From Xylanibacter ruminicola Ga6B6 (GTDB taxonomy: Bacteria; Bacteroidota; Bacteroidia; Bacteroidales; Bacteroidaceae): a stretch of DNA of 64,000 nucleotides. The notes under the pieces were generated by a model that was not told the DNA's origin, did no database searches, and was given only the letters and a program-made list of their open reading frames with translations. Positions 1 to 8,682 of the stretch are shown one piece after another; within the stretch, counting starts at the first letter, position 1, and each line of letters begins with the position of its first letter. The translations under genes and the position numbers were made by a program. The DNA is taken from assembly GCF_000687715.1 (NCBI RefSeq), contig NZ_JHXD01000012.1, forward strand, positions 35,673-99,672. Direction: 5' to 3'.

Positions 1-494
1 ACGGTCACTATCTCGCGGTCGGCAGCAGAGAGTTGGTCGCTGGCGAAGATGTCACCGAAGAGGTGCGACTTTAGATAGTAGTCATCCTGCGGACAGAAGT
101 GGTAATCGAAAGAACGGCCAGAGAGTTTCGTCTGCACCTCTGTACCTTGCTTCAGAGCTTTTGCAGCGTCATCCCATATTTCAGGACGTTTCCAAGGCTT
201 TCCTTCCTGCCATGAGGGCTGTTTGTTATCCAACACCTTATTTAGAACGCCTAATGCATTCAGCGAGCGTGGAAAGCCCGTGTAGGCATAGAGCTGTGAA
301 AAAGCCTCCTTCAGCTCATTGATAGTCACGCCGTTGTCGAGTGCCATCTTCACAGCAGGCTCCAACCGTTCTAAATCACCCTGTGCCATCAGGCAGGCAC
401 ATGCTGCCAATCCCTTTTGTCTTTCGGTCATCGTCTGACCTTGTATTGTCGCCATAGTCATTACTGCTATTATAAATGTTACTATTCTTTTCAT
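1..494 (-). CDS. Carboxymuconolactone decarboxylase-family secreted protein, 3' end beyond window
   Basis: Reading leftward from an ATG at 494 there is an open frame to the window edge, about 164 residues. It opens with a signal-peptide-like stretch (MKRIVTFIIAVMTMATIQG). The following segment, with GVTINELKEAFSQLYAYTGF and PRSLNALGVLN, is the helix pattern of the AhpD/CMD fold. I see no clear CxxC redox pair in the visible part. Full-length family members of this periplasmic type usually carry two CMD domains, so about half is missing. It is the last visible gene of a leftward set with a flavodoxin (63 nt upstream), an amidohydrolase and an aldo/keto reductase, which suggests a redox or small-molecule detoxification role (inference). 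Confidence 0.75.
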   Translation of the reverse strand, partial: MKRIVTFIIAVMTMATIQGQTMTERQKGLAACACLMAQGDLERLEPAVKMALDNGVTINELKEAFSQLYAYTGFPRSLNALGVLNKVLDNKQPSWQEGKPWKRPEIWDDAAKALKQGTEVQTKLSGRSFDYHFCPQDDYYLKSHLFGDIFASDQLSAADREIVT

Positions 495-557
495 CTGATA
501 ATCTTAACTTTGTTGAACTTGCTCACGTTCGGAAATTAAAATGAATTTTCATTTCTC

Positions 558-1298
558 TCACTTAATCGCAACTTTTTTCCCATCTTTAATCACAATCCCC
601 TTTTGTCCTACCAGAGCGAGAGTGCCCTGCAGCGTATAGACCTTTGACTTTTTTACGTCAGACTTAACATGGCTGATTCCTGTCGTAGATGAATGAAAGT
701 TCTGTGTCGGCAGCCAGTTCTCAATCAGCGAATTGCGGTTGGAATGGTTGCTGGCATTAATCCCAAGCGCATCACCTGCCCATGTCACATTGGGGAGCAA
801 TCGCTGGGCATCTGCCACTACGCCGCTGATACCACTCGAATGACTCGACACAATCATCGCCACCGTCTTGCCAGCCAATTTTGTTCTGTTCTGGAAGAGG
901 AAGGTCTGCATAATAGCCGCCATCTGGCTCCACCAGAGCGGAGTCACGATGATGATATTTTGATAATCATCGATACTGACAGTCACGGGGTCGATGGCTG
1001 GATAACTGCTTGCATCGTTGGGATTCGCCTTAATGGCGTTCAGCAGTTGCGTACCCAAGGCATAGTTGTTCGCCTCATACCTAAGTCCTTTCTCTGCGGG
1101 TTGAATCTCCAATTGGTCAGCCGTAATCTGACTGGCAAGGCTGTTCACTATCGCCTTGCAGTTGCCCGTGTAGCTGTAATACACAATTAGCGTCTTGGCC
1201 ATGTGGGCCTGATACTGATTTGTCTCTGCCTTCACCTCGCTGTCCGACGAACAGCAGGTCAGCAGCAAAGCTGTCATAAATAGTAAAAAAAGTCTCAT
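558..1298 (-). CDS. Lipoprotein flavodoxin-like protein
   Basis: 246 residues. The N-terminus has a hydrophobic leader ending in LLLTCCSSD, a lipobox with Cys15/16, so the product is probably a lipid-anchored envelope protein. A flavodoxin domain begins near residue 35 with the FMN-phosphate loop YYSYTGNCKAI (S/T-x-T-G-N pattern), and the NIIIVTPLWWSQM segment matches the second flavin-contacting loop. After the domain (about residue 205 on) there is an extra tail ending in GIVIKDGKKVAIK, which resembles short C-terminal beta tails of Bacteroidetes secreted proteins. It starts 10 nt after the amidohydrolase gene and is probably co-transcribed. Electron donor and partner are unknown. Confidence 0.8.
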   Translation of the reverse strand: MRLFLLFMTALLLTCCSSDSEVKAETNQYQAHMAKTLIVYYSYTGNCKAIVNSLASQITADQLEIQPAEKGLRYEANNYALGTQLLNAIKANPNDASSYPAIDPVTVSIDDYQNIIIVTPLWWSQMAAIMQTFLFQNRTKLAGKTVAMIVSSHSSGISGVVADAQRLLPNVTWAGDALGINASNHSNRNSLIENWLPTQNFHSSTTGISHVKSDVKKSKVYTLQGTLALVGQKGIVIKDGKKVAIK

Positions 1299-1308
1299 AT
1301 ATTACGTA

Positions 1309-2655
1309 TTATTTAACTCTCTTGAAAATTCTGCTCATCGTCTCAGTGGCGAGCGGTATGAGGTCTTGCAGTTTCAGTGACTTCACCATGTGGAGTGTGC
1401 CCTGCTTGTATTTCTGGAAGTGCGCGGTCTGGATGTGGTGCTGATAAGCCTGTTGCGAAGCGTAGATTTCAAGGATTCTTATTTGAGTGCTGTCCTCCTT
1501 CATCTGATTTGGGAAGAGACAGAGCACACCGGGCTCTTCGGCCAAGCTCTTCTGCTGAATCTCTATTGCAGCAGTGAGATAGGCTTCGAGGTGTTCAGGA
1601 TGTACTTCTATCTCGGCAATGCGAACGAGCATCGTATCTTTATGCTTTTTCGCTGTCGGTTTGTCGGAGGACAGTCCCAACAGCCATTCGGCATTCTTGT
1701 GGAGAATCATCTCGCGATACGCTGCAAGGTCTGGCTCAGTATTCAGGTACTGTTGCATGCGCTGGAGGCTCTGGGTGAGCACCTGCGGGGCGACGTAGGG
1801 ATAGTCGGAACCATAGAGCAGATGGTCGGGCGTGGTGATGGTGAGCAACATGCGGATGACCTCTGGCGAGTGGGCACCGGCGAGGTCGTAGTAAAGGGCT
1901 GCGAGGTTGGCATCCCAGTCGATATCGCCCACGAGTTTATTAGCTTGCATCACGGGAGTTAGCGACTGCATGCGCGACACCATCAGCGGCAGATAGGCTC
2001 CGCAATGCGGCACTACCACCTTGACGTTGGGGTAGCGAGCCAGCACATTACGACTGATCATATTCGACACGGCACGGGTGGTCTCTGAGAGATATTCCTG
2101 CATGGCGAGGGGTGTCTGCTGCATCACCTGTTTGTTGACGGGGTCTGGACGATGTGGATGCAGGATGACGAATGCCTTACGTTCATTGAGGAACGAGAAG
2201 AGGGTGTCGAGTTCTGGGGCACCCAAATACTGACCATTGACGTTAGTGGCCAGTTTGATACCGTCGGCACTCAGTACATCCAGAGCATAGCGGGCTTCCT
2301 CGATGGCTGCATCTACATCGGGTAGTGGCAGAGCTGCACAGAAGCGGAATCTGTCAGGGTGCTCGTATTTCAGTTTGGCTGCTGCCTCGTTGGTGGCACG
2401 TACAACCTTCGCAGATGTCGGCTGAGGAGCCGCTAATGTCAAGACTGATGTATGAATACCCGCTTCGTCCATCCACTTTAGTTGCGCCTCTGCATCCCAC
2501 TTCGGAAGAGGAAAGCCCTCGTCCAACAGCCTTCCCTCCTTGTCGAGGGCAGACATAAACTCAGGTGTGATGATATGCGAGTGCATATCAATCACGCCCT
2601 GAGCCTGCATCATCGTTGCAAACAGCGTTGCTATAATCGTTGTCCTTATTCTCAT
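1309..2655 (-). CDS. Secreted amidohydrolase (TIM-barrel) fused to an antibiotic-biosynthesis-monooxygenase domain
   Basis: 448 residues. Residues 1-19 look like a signal peptide ending MMQAQ. The amidohydrolase-2 barrel follows: the metal-binding HxH is H25/H27 (IDMHSH), with HPHRPD near 166, VVPHCGAY near 215 and GSDYPY near 282 as the expected later metal or acid ligands. From about residue 340 a second domain starts (VRIAEIEVHPEHLEAYL), with the ABM/dimeric alpha-beta-barrel pattern ending in the typical HxxxxHFQKYK-like segment. Decarboxylases or lactonases of aromatic acids are the usual relatives of the barrel; the substrate cannot be told. It lies 53 nt after the aldo/keto reductase gene and 10 nt before the flavodoxin gene, in one operon. 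Confidence 0.85.
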   Translation of the reverse strand: MRIRTTIIATLFATMMQAQGVIDMHSHIITPEFMSALDKEGRLLDEGFPLPKWDAEAQLKWMDEAGIHTSVLTLAAPQPTSAKVVRATNEAAAKLKYEHPDRFRFCAALPLPDVDAAIEEARYALDVLSADGIKLATNVNGQYLGAPELDTLFSFLNERKAFVILHPHRPDPVNKQVMQQTPLAMQEYLSETTRAVSNMISRNVLARYPNVKVVVPHCGAYLPLMVSRMQSLTPVMQANKLVGDIDWDANLAALYYDLAGAHSPEVIRMLLTITTPDHLLYGSDYPYVAPQVLTQSLQRMQQYLNTEPDLAAYREMILHKNAEWLLGLSSDKPTAKKHKDTMLVRIAEIEVHPEHLEAYLTAAIEIQQKSLAEEPGVLCLFPNQMKEDSTQIRILEIYASQQAYQHHIQTAHFQKYKQGTLHMVKSLKLQDLIPLATETMSRIFKRVK

Positions 2656-2708
2656 AAAAGTACTATCTTATTTTATTTCTCATCTCCCTTTGGAGGGGTT
2701 GGGGGAGG

Positions 2709-3644
2709 CTATTCCATTGAGTGTTCCCAACCTCCGCGAGTATCAATACCTGTAGCATCTGCGAGAGCTTCGAGGCGTGCAACTTCCTCTGAGGTCAACT
2801 GAATCTTAGCGGCCTCGGCAGCCTCGATGACGTGACGCTCTTTGGTGGCTCCGATAATGGGCTGTGTTCCCTTGGCGATAGCCCAGGCGATGCCGATCTG
2901 CGAGCACGATGCACCGTACTTCTTACCGATGGTGGTCATCTCATTAGTGAGGGCTTCAAGCTGTTCTAGCACGGGGTTATACTTCTTGCCTCGGTCGCTC
3001 TCTGCGGGCAACGGGTTCTCCTTATTATACTTACCAGAGAGTGCGCCCTGTTCCAGTACCATGTAGGCCCAGAACTCAATGCCGTTCTCCTTGCAGTAGT
3101 CCAGCACACCACCTTTCTCACTCGAACGGTAGAGCAGTGAGAAGTGGTTCTGCACGGCACTCACCTTAAAACCTGCCTCGCCCAGAATCTCGTTGGCACG
3201 ACGTATCTCAGCGATGTTATGGTTCGACACGCCTACGCGCTTCACCTTGCCTGACTGCAGCAGGGGAATCAGTCCTGGTGTCCAACGCTCCACGTCCATC
3301 GGGTTGTGAATCCAATACATGTCGATATAGTCGATGCCCATGCGATCAATTGAAGCGAGAGCCATTTTCTCAACGCTATTTTCATAAACCTCTGCCAGCT
3401 GCGGGGTAAACTTAGTTGAAACCTCCACATCCTCGCGCTTCTCGCCAGCCACAAACGAGCCAAGAATCTTCTCCGACTCGCCCATGCCATACACGGTAGC
3501 CGTGTCCCAGAGGTTTAGTCCGTTCTTCATAGCCGCGTCGAATACGGGCTTCAAGTTCTCTACGTCGGTCTTGCTGCCGAATACTGCGTCTCCTCCAAAT
3601 GCTCCTGCGCCCCAGGCCCAGGTTCCTAATGCGATCTTTGCCAT
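2709..3644 (-). CDS. Aldo/keto reductase
   Basis: 311 residues, a single (alpha/beta)8 NADPH-dependent oxidoreductase. The catalytic tetrad is visible: D47 and Y52 (DTATVYG), K78 (VSTKFT) and H113 (IHNPMD). GVSNHN near 140 and the late WAIAKGTQPIIGATKERH segment are the usual substrate and NADP(H) contact regions. It is the first gene of the leftward operon and is divergent from an AraC-family gene 150 bp away, which is the likely regulator (inference from layout). A -7 box lies at 3674-3681. Confidence 0.9.
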   Translation of the reverse strand: MAKIALGTWAWGAGAFGGDAVFGSKTDVENLKPVFDAAMKNGLNLWDTATVYGMGESEKILGSFVAGEKREDVEVSTKFTPQLAEVYENSVEKMALASIDRMGIDYIDMYWIHNPMDVERWTPGLIPLLQSGKVKRVGVSNHNIAEIRRANEILGEAGFKVSAVQNHFSLLYRSSEKGGVLDYCKENGIEFWAYMVLEQGALSGKYNKENPLPAESDRGKKYNPVLEQLEALTNEMTTIGKKYGASCSQIGIAWAIAKGTQPIIGATKERHVIEAAEAAKIQLTSEEVARLEALADATGIDTRGGWEHSME

Positions 3645-3673
3645 AATTTTCTAATTGTTTTGATTTGATGGTG

Positions 3674-3681
3674 CAAAGGTA
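3674..3681 (-). promoter_or_regulatory. -7 promoter box of the reductase operon
   Basis: On the minus strand the octamer reads TACCTTTG, a perfect Bacteroidetes TAnnTTTG element, 30 nt upstream of the reductase start codon. No TTTG -33 box is present at the usual distance. Confidence 0.6.
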
Positions 3682-3778
3682 CGGGGATTTTTGCAACTTC
3701 TGCCTAACTGATTTACTGATAAATCAACCCAAATTACGGATTCTACCAATTTTACATCTTTGTCTCGCAAAAAATGTG

Positions 3779-3786
3779 TACCTTTG
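3779..3786 (+). promoter_or_regulatory. -7 promoter box of the AraC gene
   Basis: TACCTTTG; a TTTG at 3759-3762 is 16 nt upstream, slightly close for a -33 element. The box overlaps the first possible ATG (3774), which argues that translation starts at 3795 instead, on a nearly leaderless message. Confidence 0.55.
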
Positions 3787-3794
3787 TACCCGAA

Positions 3795-4688
3795 ATGAAG
3801 CAAAGTTTGAATGTTGAATCAGTTAACGACTACGCCCGCTATGTCGGAGCAGAGGAGTTGCATCCGCTCGTCTCGATTATACATTACGACGAGCTGGAGC
3901 ACTGTCGCCATTCGCTGAACAACTATCAGGTGTACGGTGTGTTCTTGTTGCAGGAAAGCCCTTACACCATTACATACGGGCAGGGTCACTATAGCCACAG
4001 TTCTGGTTCGTTGCTCTGTGTGGCTCCAGGGCAGACGGGAGGTGTGAGCGACAATGGTGAAATTATACATATTAAAGGATGGGTACTACTGTTCTCGCCT
4101 GAACTGCTTCACGGCACAGACCTCGGACGACGCATAGATGACTATCATTTCTTCTCCTACTATGAAAGCGAGTCGTTGCATCCTACGCCAGAAGAACAAA
4201 GAACGATAGAAGTATGCTTTAAGATGATTCGCAATGAACTGCGTTCTAAACCAGACAACGAGCATCTGCGCCGCATCATCATCGCCTACCTCGAACTGAT
4301 ACTGGAGTATTGCGCTGGATTCTATGAGCGTCAATTCAAGACTGAGATTACAGCAGACAACGACCTTCTGAAACGCTTAGATGATTTACTGAAACACTAT
4401 TACAGCGAAGGACGGCAGCGCAAGCTCGGCCTGCCCACCGTCCGCTATTGTGCTCAGGAGCTGTTCCTTTCGCCTAACTACTTCGGCGACCTTATCCGTC
4501 AGGCTACAGGCGAGACAGCCACAGCCATCATCCGCAACTTCGTGATGCAACGAGCCACCGCCTATCTGCACGACGGAAAAACCATCTCAGAAACTTCTGA
4601 AATCCTCGGTTTTGAATATCCACAACATTTTACTCGTGTATTCAAAAAAAACTTCGGTCTCACTCCCAGCGAGTTTTTAAGGAAGTAA
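3795..4688 (+). CDS. AraC-family transcriptional regulator
   Basis: About 297 residues from the ATG at 3795. An earlier in-frame ATG at 3774 lies inside the promoter box, so it is unlikely to be used. The N-terminal half is a cupin-like sensing domain. The C-terminal ~100 residues carry two helix-turn-helix units: YCAQELFLSPNYFGDLIRQ and the second with ISETSEILGFEYPQHFTR, ending FKKNFGLTPSEFLRK, the standard AraC signature. It is divergent from the reductase/amidohydrolase/flavodoxin operon and probably controls it (inference). The effector is unknown. Confidence 0.88.
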   Translation: MKQSLNVESVNDYARYVGAEELHPLVSIIHYDELEHCRHSLNNYQVYGVFLLQESPYTITYGQGHYSHSSGSLLCVAPGQTGGVSDNGEIIHIKGWVLLFSPELLHGTDLGRRIDDYHFFSYYESESLHPTPEEQRTIEVCFKMIRNELRSKPDNEHLRRIIIAYLELILEYCAGFYERQFKTEITADNDLLKRLDDLLKHYYSEGRQRKLGLPTVRYCAQELFLSPNYFGDLIRQATGETATAIIRNFVMQRATAYLHDGKTISETSEILGFEYPQHFTRVFKKNFGLTPSEFLRK

Positions 4689-4782
4689 GTCATTCCAATT
4701 GCTTTTCTTTTTAAAAGGCACAAAACTGAATGCACACATTTGAGTATATTATATAACCTTGCACTAAAGCAGGTTGGATAAT

Positions 4783-4979
4783 ATGCAATACAATTTCAAA
4801 AAACACTACTACGATCCATACGATAGTTTGGACGCAGCATGGAAAGCAAGAATCTCACACGATTGGCTTTCCGTAGGAAAAGCGGCTCTCCTTTCTGGAT
4901 TCAGCCGCCAGGACATTAACAGAACTATGCCAAGATGACTTCAAGGAAAATGATTGAGGCTATTGTGAAGATCGAATAG
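4783..4979 (+). pseudogene. Short unknown gene, probably frameshifted
   Basis: An ATG at 4783 opens a 51-codon frame ending at TGA 4936-4938. Its composition is protein-like (KKHYYDPYDSLDAAWKARI). One frame over, from about 4923, protein-like sequence continues (NYAKMTSRKMIEAIVKIE) to a TAG at 4977-4979. A single indel near 4920 would join them into a ~65-residue protein. No family is recognised. It may be a remnant or a real 51-residue peptide. The rest of the 4689-5130 interval holds only the terminator at 4992-5025. Confidence 0.35.
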
Positions 4980-4991
4980 TACAATTCTGAG

Positions 4992-5025
4992 AAAAATCGG
5001 CGGTAATTTTAGTTTACTGCCGATT
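4992..5025 (-). terminator. Rho-independent terminator of the efflux operon
   Basis: On the minus strand, arms AATCGGCAGTAA and TTACCGCCGATT (12 positions, one A-C mismatch) close a 7-nt loop and are followed by a T run. It lies about 105 nt past the last permease gene. Confidence 0.65.
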
Positions 5026-5130
5026 ATATAATCCAGAAATACAGAACACATTAGCGTTCAGTGGAGATTCACACATGCCAAGACATCTACATAGAACAAA
5101 TAATTGTCACAAAGATCTACGGCATCGACC

Positions 5131-6168
5131 TTATGAATTCTTTTTGTAGCTCTGTACGGCCCAACAACCCATCAGCGTACCGATGCCAGCAAGGGCTAAG
5201 ACCTGATGGGCAGTTTCGTGCAGCCCACCACCACGGATGAAGACGGTGCGGATGGCATCAATGAAGTAGTGCATGGGGTTGATATAGGTGGTCAGATAAG
5301 CCCACTGGGGCATGGATCGCGTAGGGGTGAAAAGTCCCGACAGCAACATGATGCTCACCACAAAGAACCACATCACGAACATGGCCTGCTGCATGGTGTC
5401 GGAGTAGTTGGACACGATGAGTCCGAAAGAAGAGAAGAACAGCGCCAGCAGCATAGCAAGCACGTAGATGAGCCACACGGGACCAGCAGGTGTGATGCCA
5501 TAAACGAACCACGCCAACAACAAGCACACGGTGATGACAAACAGCGCAATGAGCCAGTAAGGGATAAGTTTGGCGAGGATGAACGACCACTTGGAAACGG
5601 GCGTAACGTTGATCTGTTCGATGGTACCAGCCTCCTTCTCACCAACGATATTGAGTGTGGGCAGGAAGCCTGTCATCAGCATCATCACAATGGCAAAGAG
5701 GGCCGGAATCATGAAGAGTTTGTAGTTCTGTTGTTTATTGTAGAGGGTAAGCACGGAAGCGGCTGAGAGCGTTGAGACAGGAGCACTGACTATCTGCGAG
5801 AGATAGGCGCTGCCCATTGACCCCTTGGTGCCGTTGACGGCATTGGCTGCGATGAGATACTGGCCATCGCGAATCTCTAGAATAACATCAGCCCTACCCT
5901 TCTCGATATCCTTCATCGCCTCAGCATAGGTAGCCTTCTGTCCACCAAAAATAAAGTAGTTAGAGGCAGCAATTTTCTGTACTACCCGCTGCGACTCCAT
6001 AGTATGGTCGATGTCAACCACATCAACCACGATGTTCTTCACTTCCATCTGCATCACCCACGGCATCACGCACATGATGACAATTGGGAACATGACAATG
6101 AGTTTGGGCAGAAACGCATTACGACGTATCTGCAGGAACTCTTTTTGTATGAGATATTTCAGTGTCAT
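5131..6168 (-). CDS. ABC-2 type multidrug exporter permease (second of two)
   Basis: 345 residues with the ABC-2 permease layout: one membrane segment near residues 22-42, a large external domain (about 45-170), then five membrane segments ending near residue 340. The conserved GEKEAGTIEQINVTPVSKWS motif preceding the second segment is typical of YhhJ/YbhR-type exporters. It starts 5 nt after the paralogous permease gene, and the two probably form a heterodimer driven by the tandem ATPase upstream. It is the last gene of the operon. Confidence 0.88.
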   Translation of the reverse strand: MTLKYLIQKEFLQIRRNAFLPKLIVMFPIVIMCVMPWVMQMEVKNIVVDVVDIDHTMESQRVVQKIAASNYFIFGGQKATYAEAMKDIEKGRADVILEIRDGQYLIAANAVNGTKGSMGSAYLSQIVSAPVSTLSAASVLTLYNKQQNYKLFMIPALFAIVMMLMTGFLPTLNIVGEKEAGTIEQINVTPVSKWSFILAKLIPYWLIALFVITVCLLLAWFVYGITPAGPVWLIYVLAMLLALFFSSFGLIVSNYSDTMQQAMFVMWFFVVSIMLLSGLFTPTRSMPQWAYLTTYINPMHYFIDAIRTVFIRGGGLHETAHQVLALAGIGTLMGCWAVQSYKKNS

Positions 6169-6173
6169 ATCAG

Positions 6174-7217
6174 TTACTCCAATCTTACATTAAACTTCTT
6201 CAGCGCTATGGCCAGCAGCACCACCGTTATACCCGCCAGTACAGCTACCTCGTGAGCCACTTCGCCAATGCCCACGCCCATAATCATCAGCTTGCGCATA
6301 GCCTCGATATAATAACGTGGTGGAACCACAGCAGATATCCATTGCAGAATCGTAGGCATCGATTCAACAGGAAACAGCATGCCCGACAACATGACCACAG
6401 GCATGAGTAACACCATAGCTGATAGCAGCAGGGCCACAAGTTGCGTCTGTGCCATGTTAGAGATGAGCAGTCCCAGCGAGAGCGCCAGCAGGATATAGAG
6501 GGTGCTCACAGCCAGAATCCAGAACAGCGAACCAGCCAAGGGTACTCCCAACACGAAACGTGCCATCAACAAGATGGTAATAAGGATGCCGAAGGCTAGT
6601 ACCAGATAAGGCACTGCCTTAGCGATAATCACCATCAAGGGGCGCACGGGCGATACCAACAGCACCTCCATAGTACCTTTCTCTTTCTCGCGCACGATGG
6701 ATATCGAGGTCATCATGGCACAGATGAGCATCAACAACATACCCATGATGGCAGGCACGAAATTATAAGCAGACTTCATCTGGGGGTTGTATAACAGTTG
6801 AGAGTGAATCGTGGAAAGTGAAGAGTTGGCAATAGTCTGTCGGGCGTAGGTGGTCCATTGCTGCGCCATATTAGGGTCGCTGCCGTCAACCATCATCTGC
6901 ACGCCACGACCCTGTGCAAACACCAGTGCCATATCGGCCTTTTGGCTGCGGATGAGCTGTTCGGCATCCTGCGGGGTATTCACCATCTGAGTGATAACGA
7001 AGTATTCCGATTGTGCCAGTCGTTCTACAGCCTGCTGCGTACGGGGCGACATTTCAGAGGTGATTACCACCGTGCGCACATTCTTCACATCAGTGGTGAT
7101 GGCGAAGCCGAAGAGCAGCATCATCACTACGGGCATACCAAAGAGTATCAGCATCGTGCGCTTGTCACGCAGAATATGTTTGGTTTCCTTGATTACAAAT
7201 GCTATAAACTGTTTCAT
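6174..7217 (-). CDS. ABC-2 type multidrug exporter permease (first of two)
   Basis: 347 residues from the ATG at 7217 (MKQFIAFVIKETKHIL). A longer frame to 7268 would overlap the ATPase gene by 47 nt and adds no hydrophobic or conserved sequence, so I reject it. Same architecture as the downstream permease: an N-terminal membrane segment, a large external domain, then REKEKGTMEVLLVSPVRP and five membrane segments. It begins 4 nt after the ATPase stop, which suggests translational coupling. Confidence 0.88.
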   Translation of the reverse strand: MKQFIAFVIKETKHILRDKRTMLILFGMPVVMMLLFGFAITTDVKNVRTVVITSEMSPRTQQAVERLAQSEYFVITQMVNTPQDAEQLIRSQKADMALVFAQGRGVQMMVDGSDPNMAQQWTTYARQTIANSSLSTIHSQLLYNPQMKSAYNFVPAIMGMLLMLICAMMTSISIVREKEKGTMEVLLVSPVRPLMVIIAKAVPYLVLAFGILITILLMARFVLGVPLAGSLFWILAVSTLYILLALSLGLLISNMAQTQLVALLLSAMVLLMPVVMLSGMLFPVESMPTILQWISAVVPPRYYIEAMRKLMIMGVGIGEVAHEVAVLAGITVVLLAIALKKFNVRLE

Positions 7218-7221
7218 ACAC

Positions 7222-8682
7222 TTAATCGCTTGAACGGGTGGCCTGACGGGCCAGATAGGTAAACACATGGTCCATATCAGGTTGGTGGAAACGCTGTTTC
7301 AGTTCGTCGGGTGTACCTAGTGCACTGATCTTGCCGTCCACCATGATTGAGATGCGGTCACAATACTCCGCCTCGTCCATATAATGGGTGGTCACAAAGA
7401 CCGTGATGCCACGATGGGCTGCGTCGTAGATGAGCTTCCAGAACTGGCGGCGCGTAGCGGGATCAACACCACCCGTGGGTTCGTCGAGGAACACCACACC
7501 TGGGTCGTGGAATATCGAGACAGAGAAGGCCAGCTTCTGCTTCCAACCTAAGGGCAACGAACCCACCAAGTCATCGCGATGGTCTTCAAACTTCAACTGC
7601 CGCAGCACCTCGTCCATCTTACGCTTCACCTCGTCGGGTTTCATGCCGTAGATACCAGCAAAGAGACGAATATTCTCGGCAACAGTCAAGTCTTCGTAGA
7701 GCGAGAACCGCTGCGACATATAACCGATATGCTTCTTTATCTGCTCATATTCCGTGCGGATGTCAAAGCCTACCACCCTACCCGTTCCGCTGGTGGGCTG
7801 GTTCAGGCCTGTCAGCATGTGCATAGCCGTCGTCTTGCCGGCACCGTTGGCACCCAGGAATCCGAATATCTCGCCCCTCTTTACACTGAACGAGATGTCG
7901 TCAACTGCATGGAAATCGCCAAAGGCTTTAACCAGATGTTCTACTTCGATGACGTTATCTTCTTTCACTTCTGCAATCTTCTCGTGTTCAATGCCTGACG
8001 GATTGAAGATACTGGCAAACTGGGTGAGAATATCATCGGGAGTACCAATGCCGCGCACCTTACCCTGATCCAGAAAAGCGACACGCTCACAGCAGCGCAC
8101 TTCATCAAGATAAGGCGTTGAAGCCAAGATAGTTATTCCCCGTTCCTTCAACAAGAGCAGCATCTCCCATAACTCCTTGCGGCTCACAGGATCGACACCC
8201 GTGGTGGGCTCGTCGAGGAAGAGTACACTCGGCTGGTGTACCAATGCACATGAGAGCGCCAGCTTCTGCTTCATACCTCCCGAGAGAGCCCCTGCCTTAC
8301 GGTCTTTGAAGCGTTCTATCTGCGAGTAGATGGCTTTGATGGAGTCGTAGCCTTCGTCAACAGTGGTGCCGAAAAGCGTGGCAAAGAAGTTCAAGTTCTC
8401 CTCGATAGTGAGATCCTGATAGAGCGAGAACTTGCCTGGCATATACCCTACCCGACTACGTACCTCACGCATCTGCTTCACCACATCGTGGCCATCTACC
8501 GCCGCCGTACCAGCATCAGGCAGCAACAGCGAACAGAGGATGCGAAACATCGACGTCTTGCCGGCTCCATCGGGGCCTATCAGTCCGAAGACCTCACCCT
8601 GGCCGACAGAAAACGACACATCGCTGAGCGCCAGCACCTTGCCGTACGATTTACTGATGTTCTTTACCTCTATTGCGTTCAT
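7222..8682 (-). CDS. Tandem ABC transporter ATPase (two nucleotide-binding domains)
   Basis: 486 residues with two complete ABC cassettes. Domain 1: Walker A GPDGAGKT (36-43), signature LSGGMKQ near 135, Walker B VLFLDEPTTGVDP. Domain 2: Walker A GANGAGKT near 280, Walker B VVFLDEPTGGVDP. The signature of domain 2 reads LPLGWKQ rather than LSGGxxQ, so one ATP site is probably degenerate. This is the YhiH/YbhF-type fused ATPase of HlyD-linked exporters. Its start overlaps the HlyD stop by 4 nt and its stop is 4 nt before the permease start. Confidence 0.92.
   Translation of the reverse strand: MNAIEVKNISKSYGKVLALSDVSFSVGQGEVFGLIGPDGAGKTSMFRILCSLLLPDAGTAAVDGHDVVKQMREVRSRVGYMPGKFSLYQDLTIEENLNFFATLFGTTVDEGYDSIKAIYSQIERFKDRKAGALSGGMKQKLALSCALVHQPSVLFLDEPTTGVDPVSRKELWEMLLLLKERGITILASTPYLDEVRCCERVAFLDQGKVRGIGTPDDILTQFASIFNPSGIEHEKIAEVKEDNVIEVEHLVKAFGDFHAVDDISFSVKRGEIFGFLGANGAGKTTAMHMLTGLNQPTSGTGRVVGFDIRTEYEQIKKHIGYMSQRFSLYEDLTVAENIRLFAGIYGMKPDEVKRKMDEVLRQLKFEDHRDDLVGSLPLGWKQKLAFSVSIFHDPGVVFLDEPTGGVDPATRRQFWKLIYDAAHRGITVFVTTHYMDEAEYCDRISIMVDGKISALGTPDELKQRFHQPDMDHVFTYLARQATRSSD

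Noticed and set aside
3774..3794. Upstream ATG for the first AraC gene
   Set aside because: It overlaps the -7 box TACCTTTG, so it would not be transcribed from that promoter.
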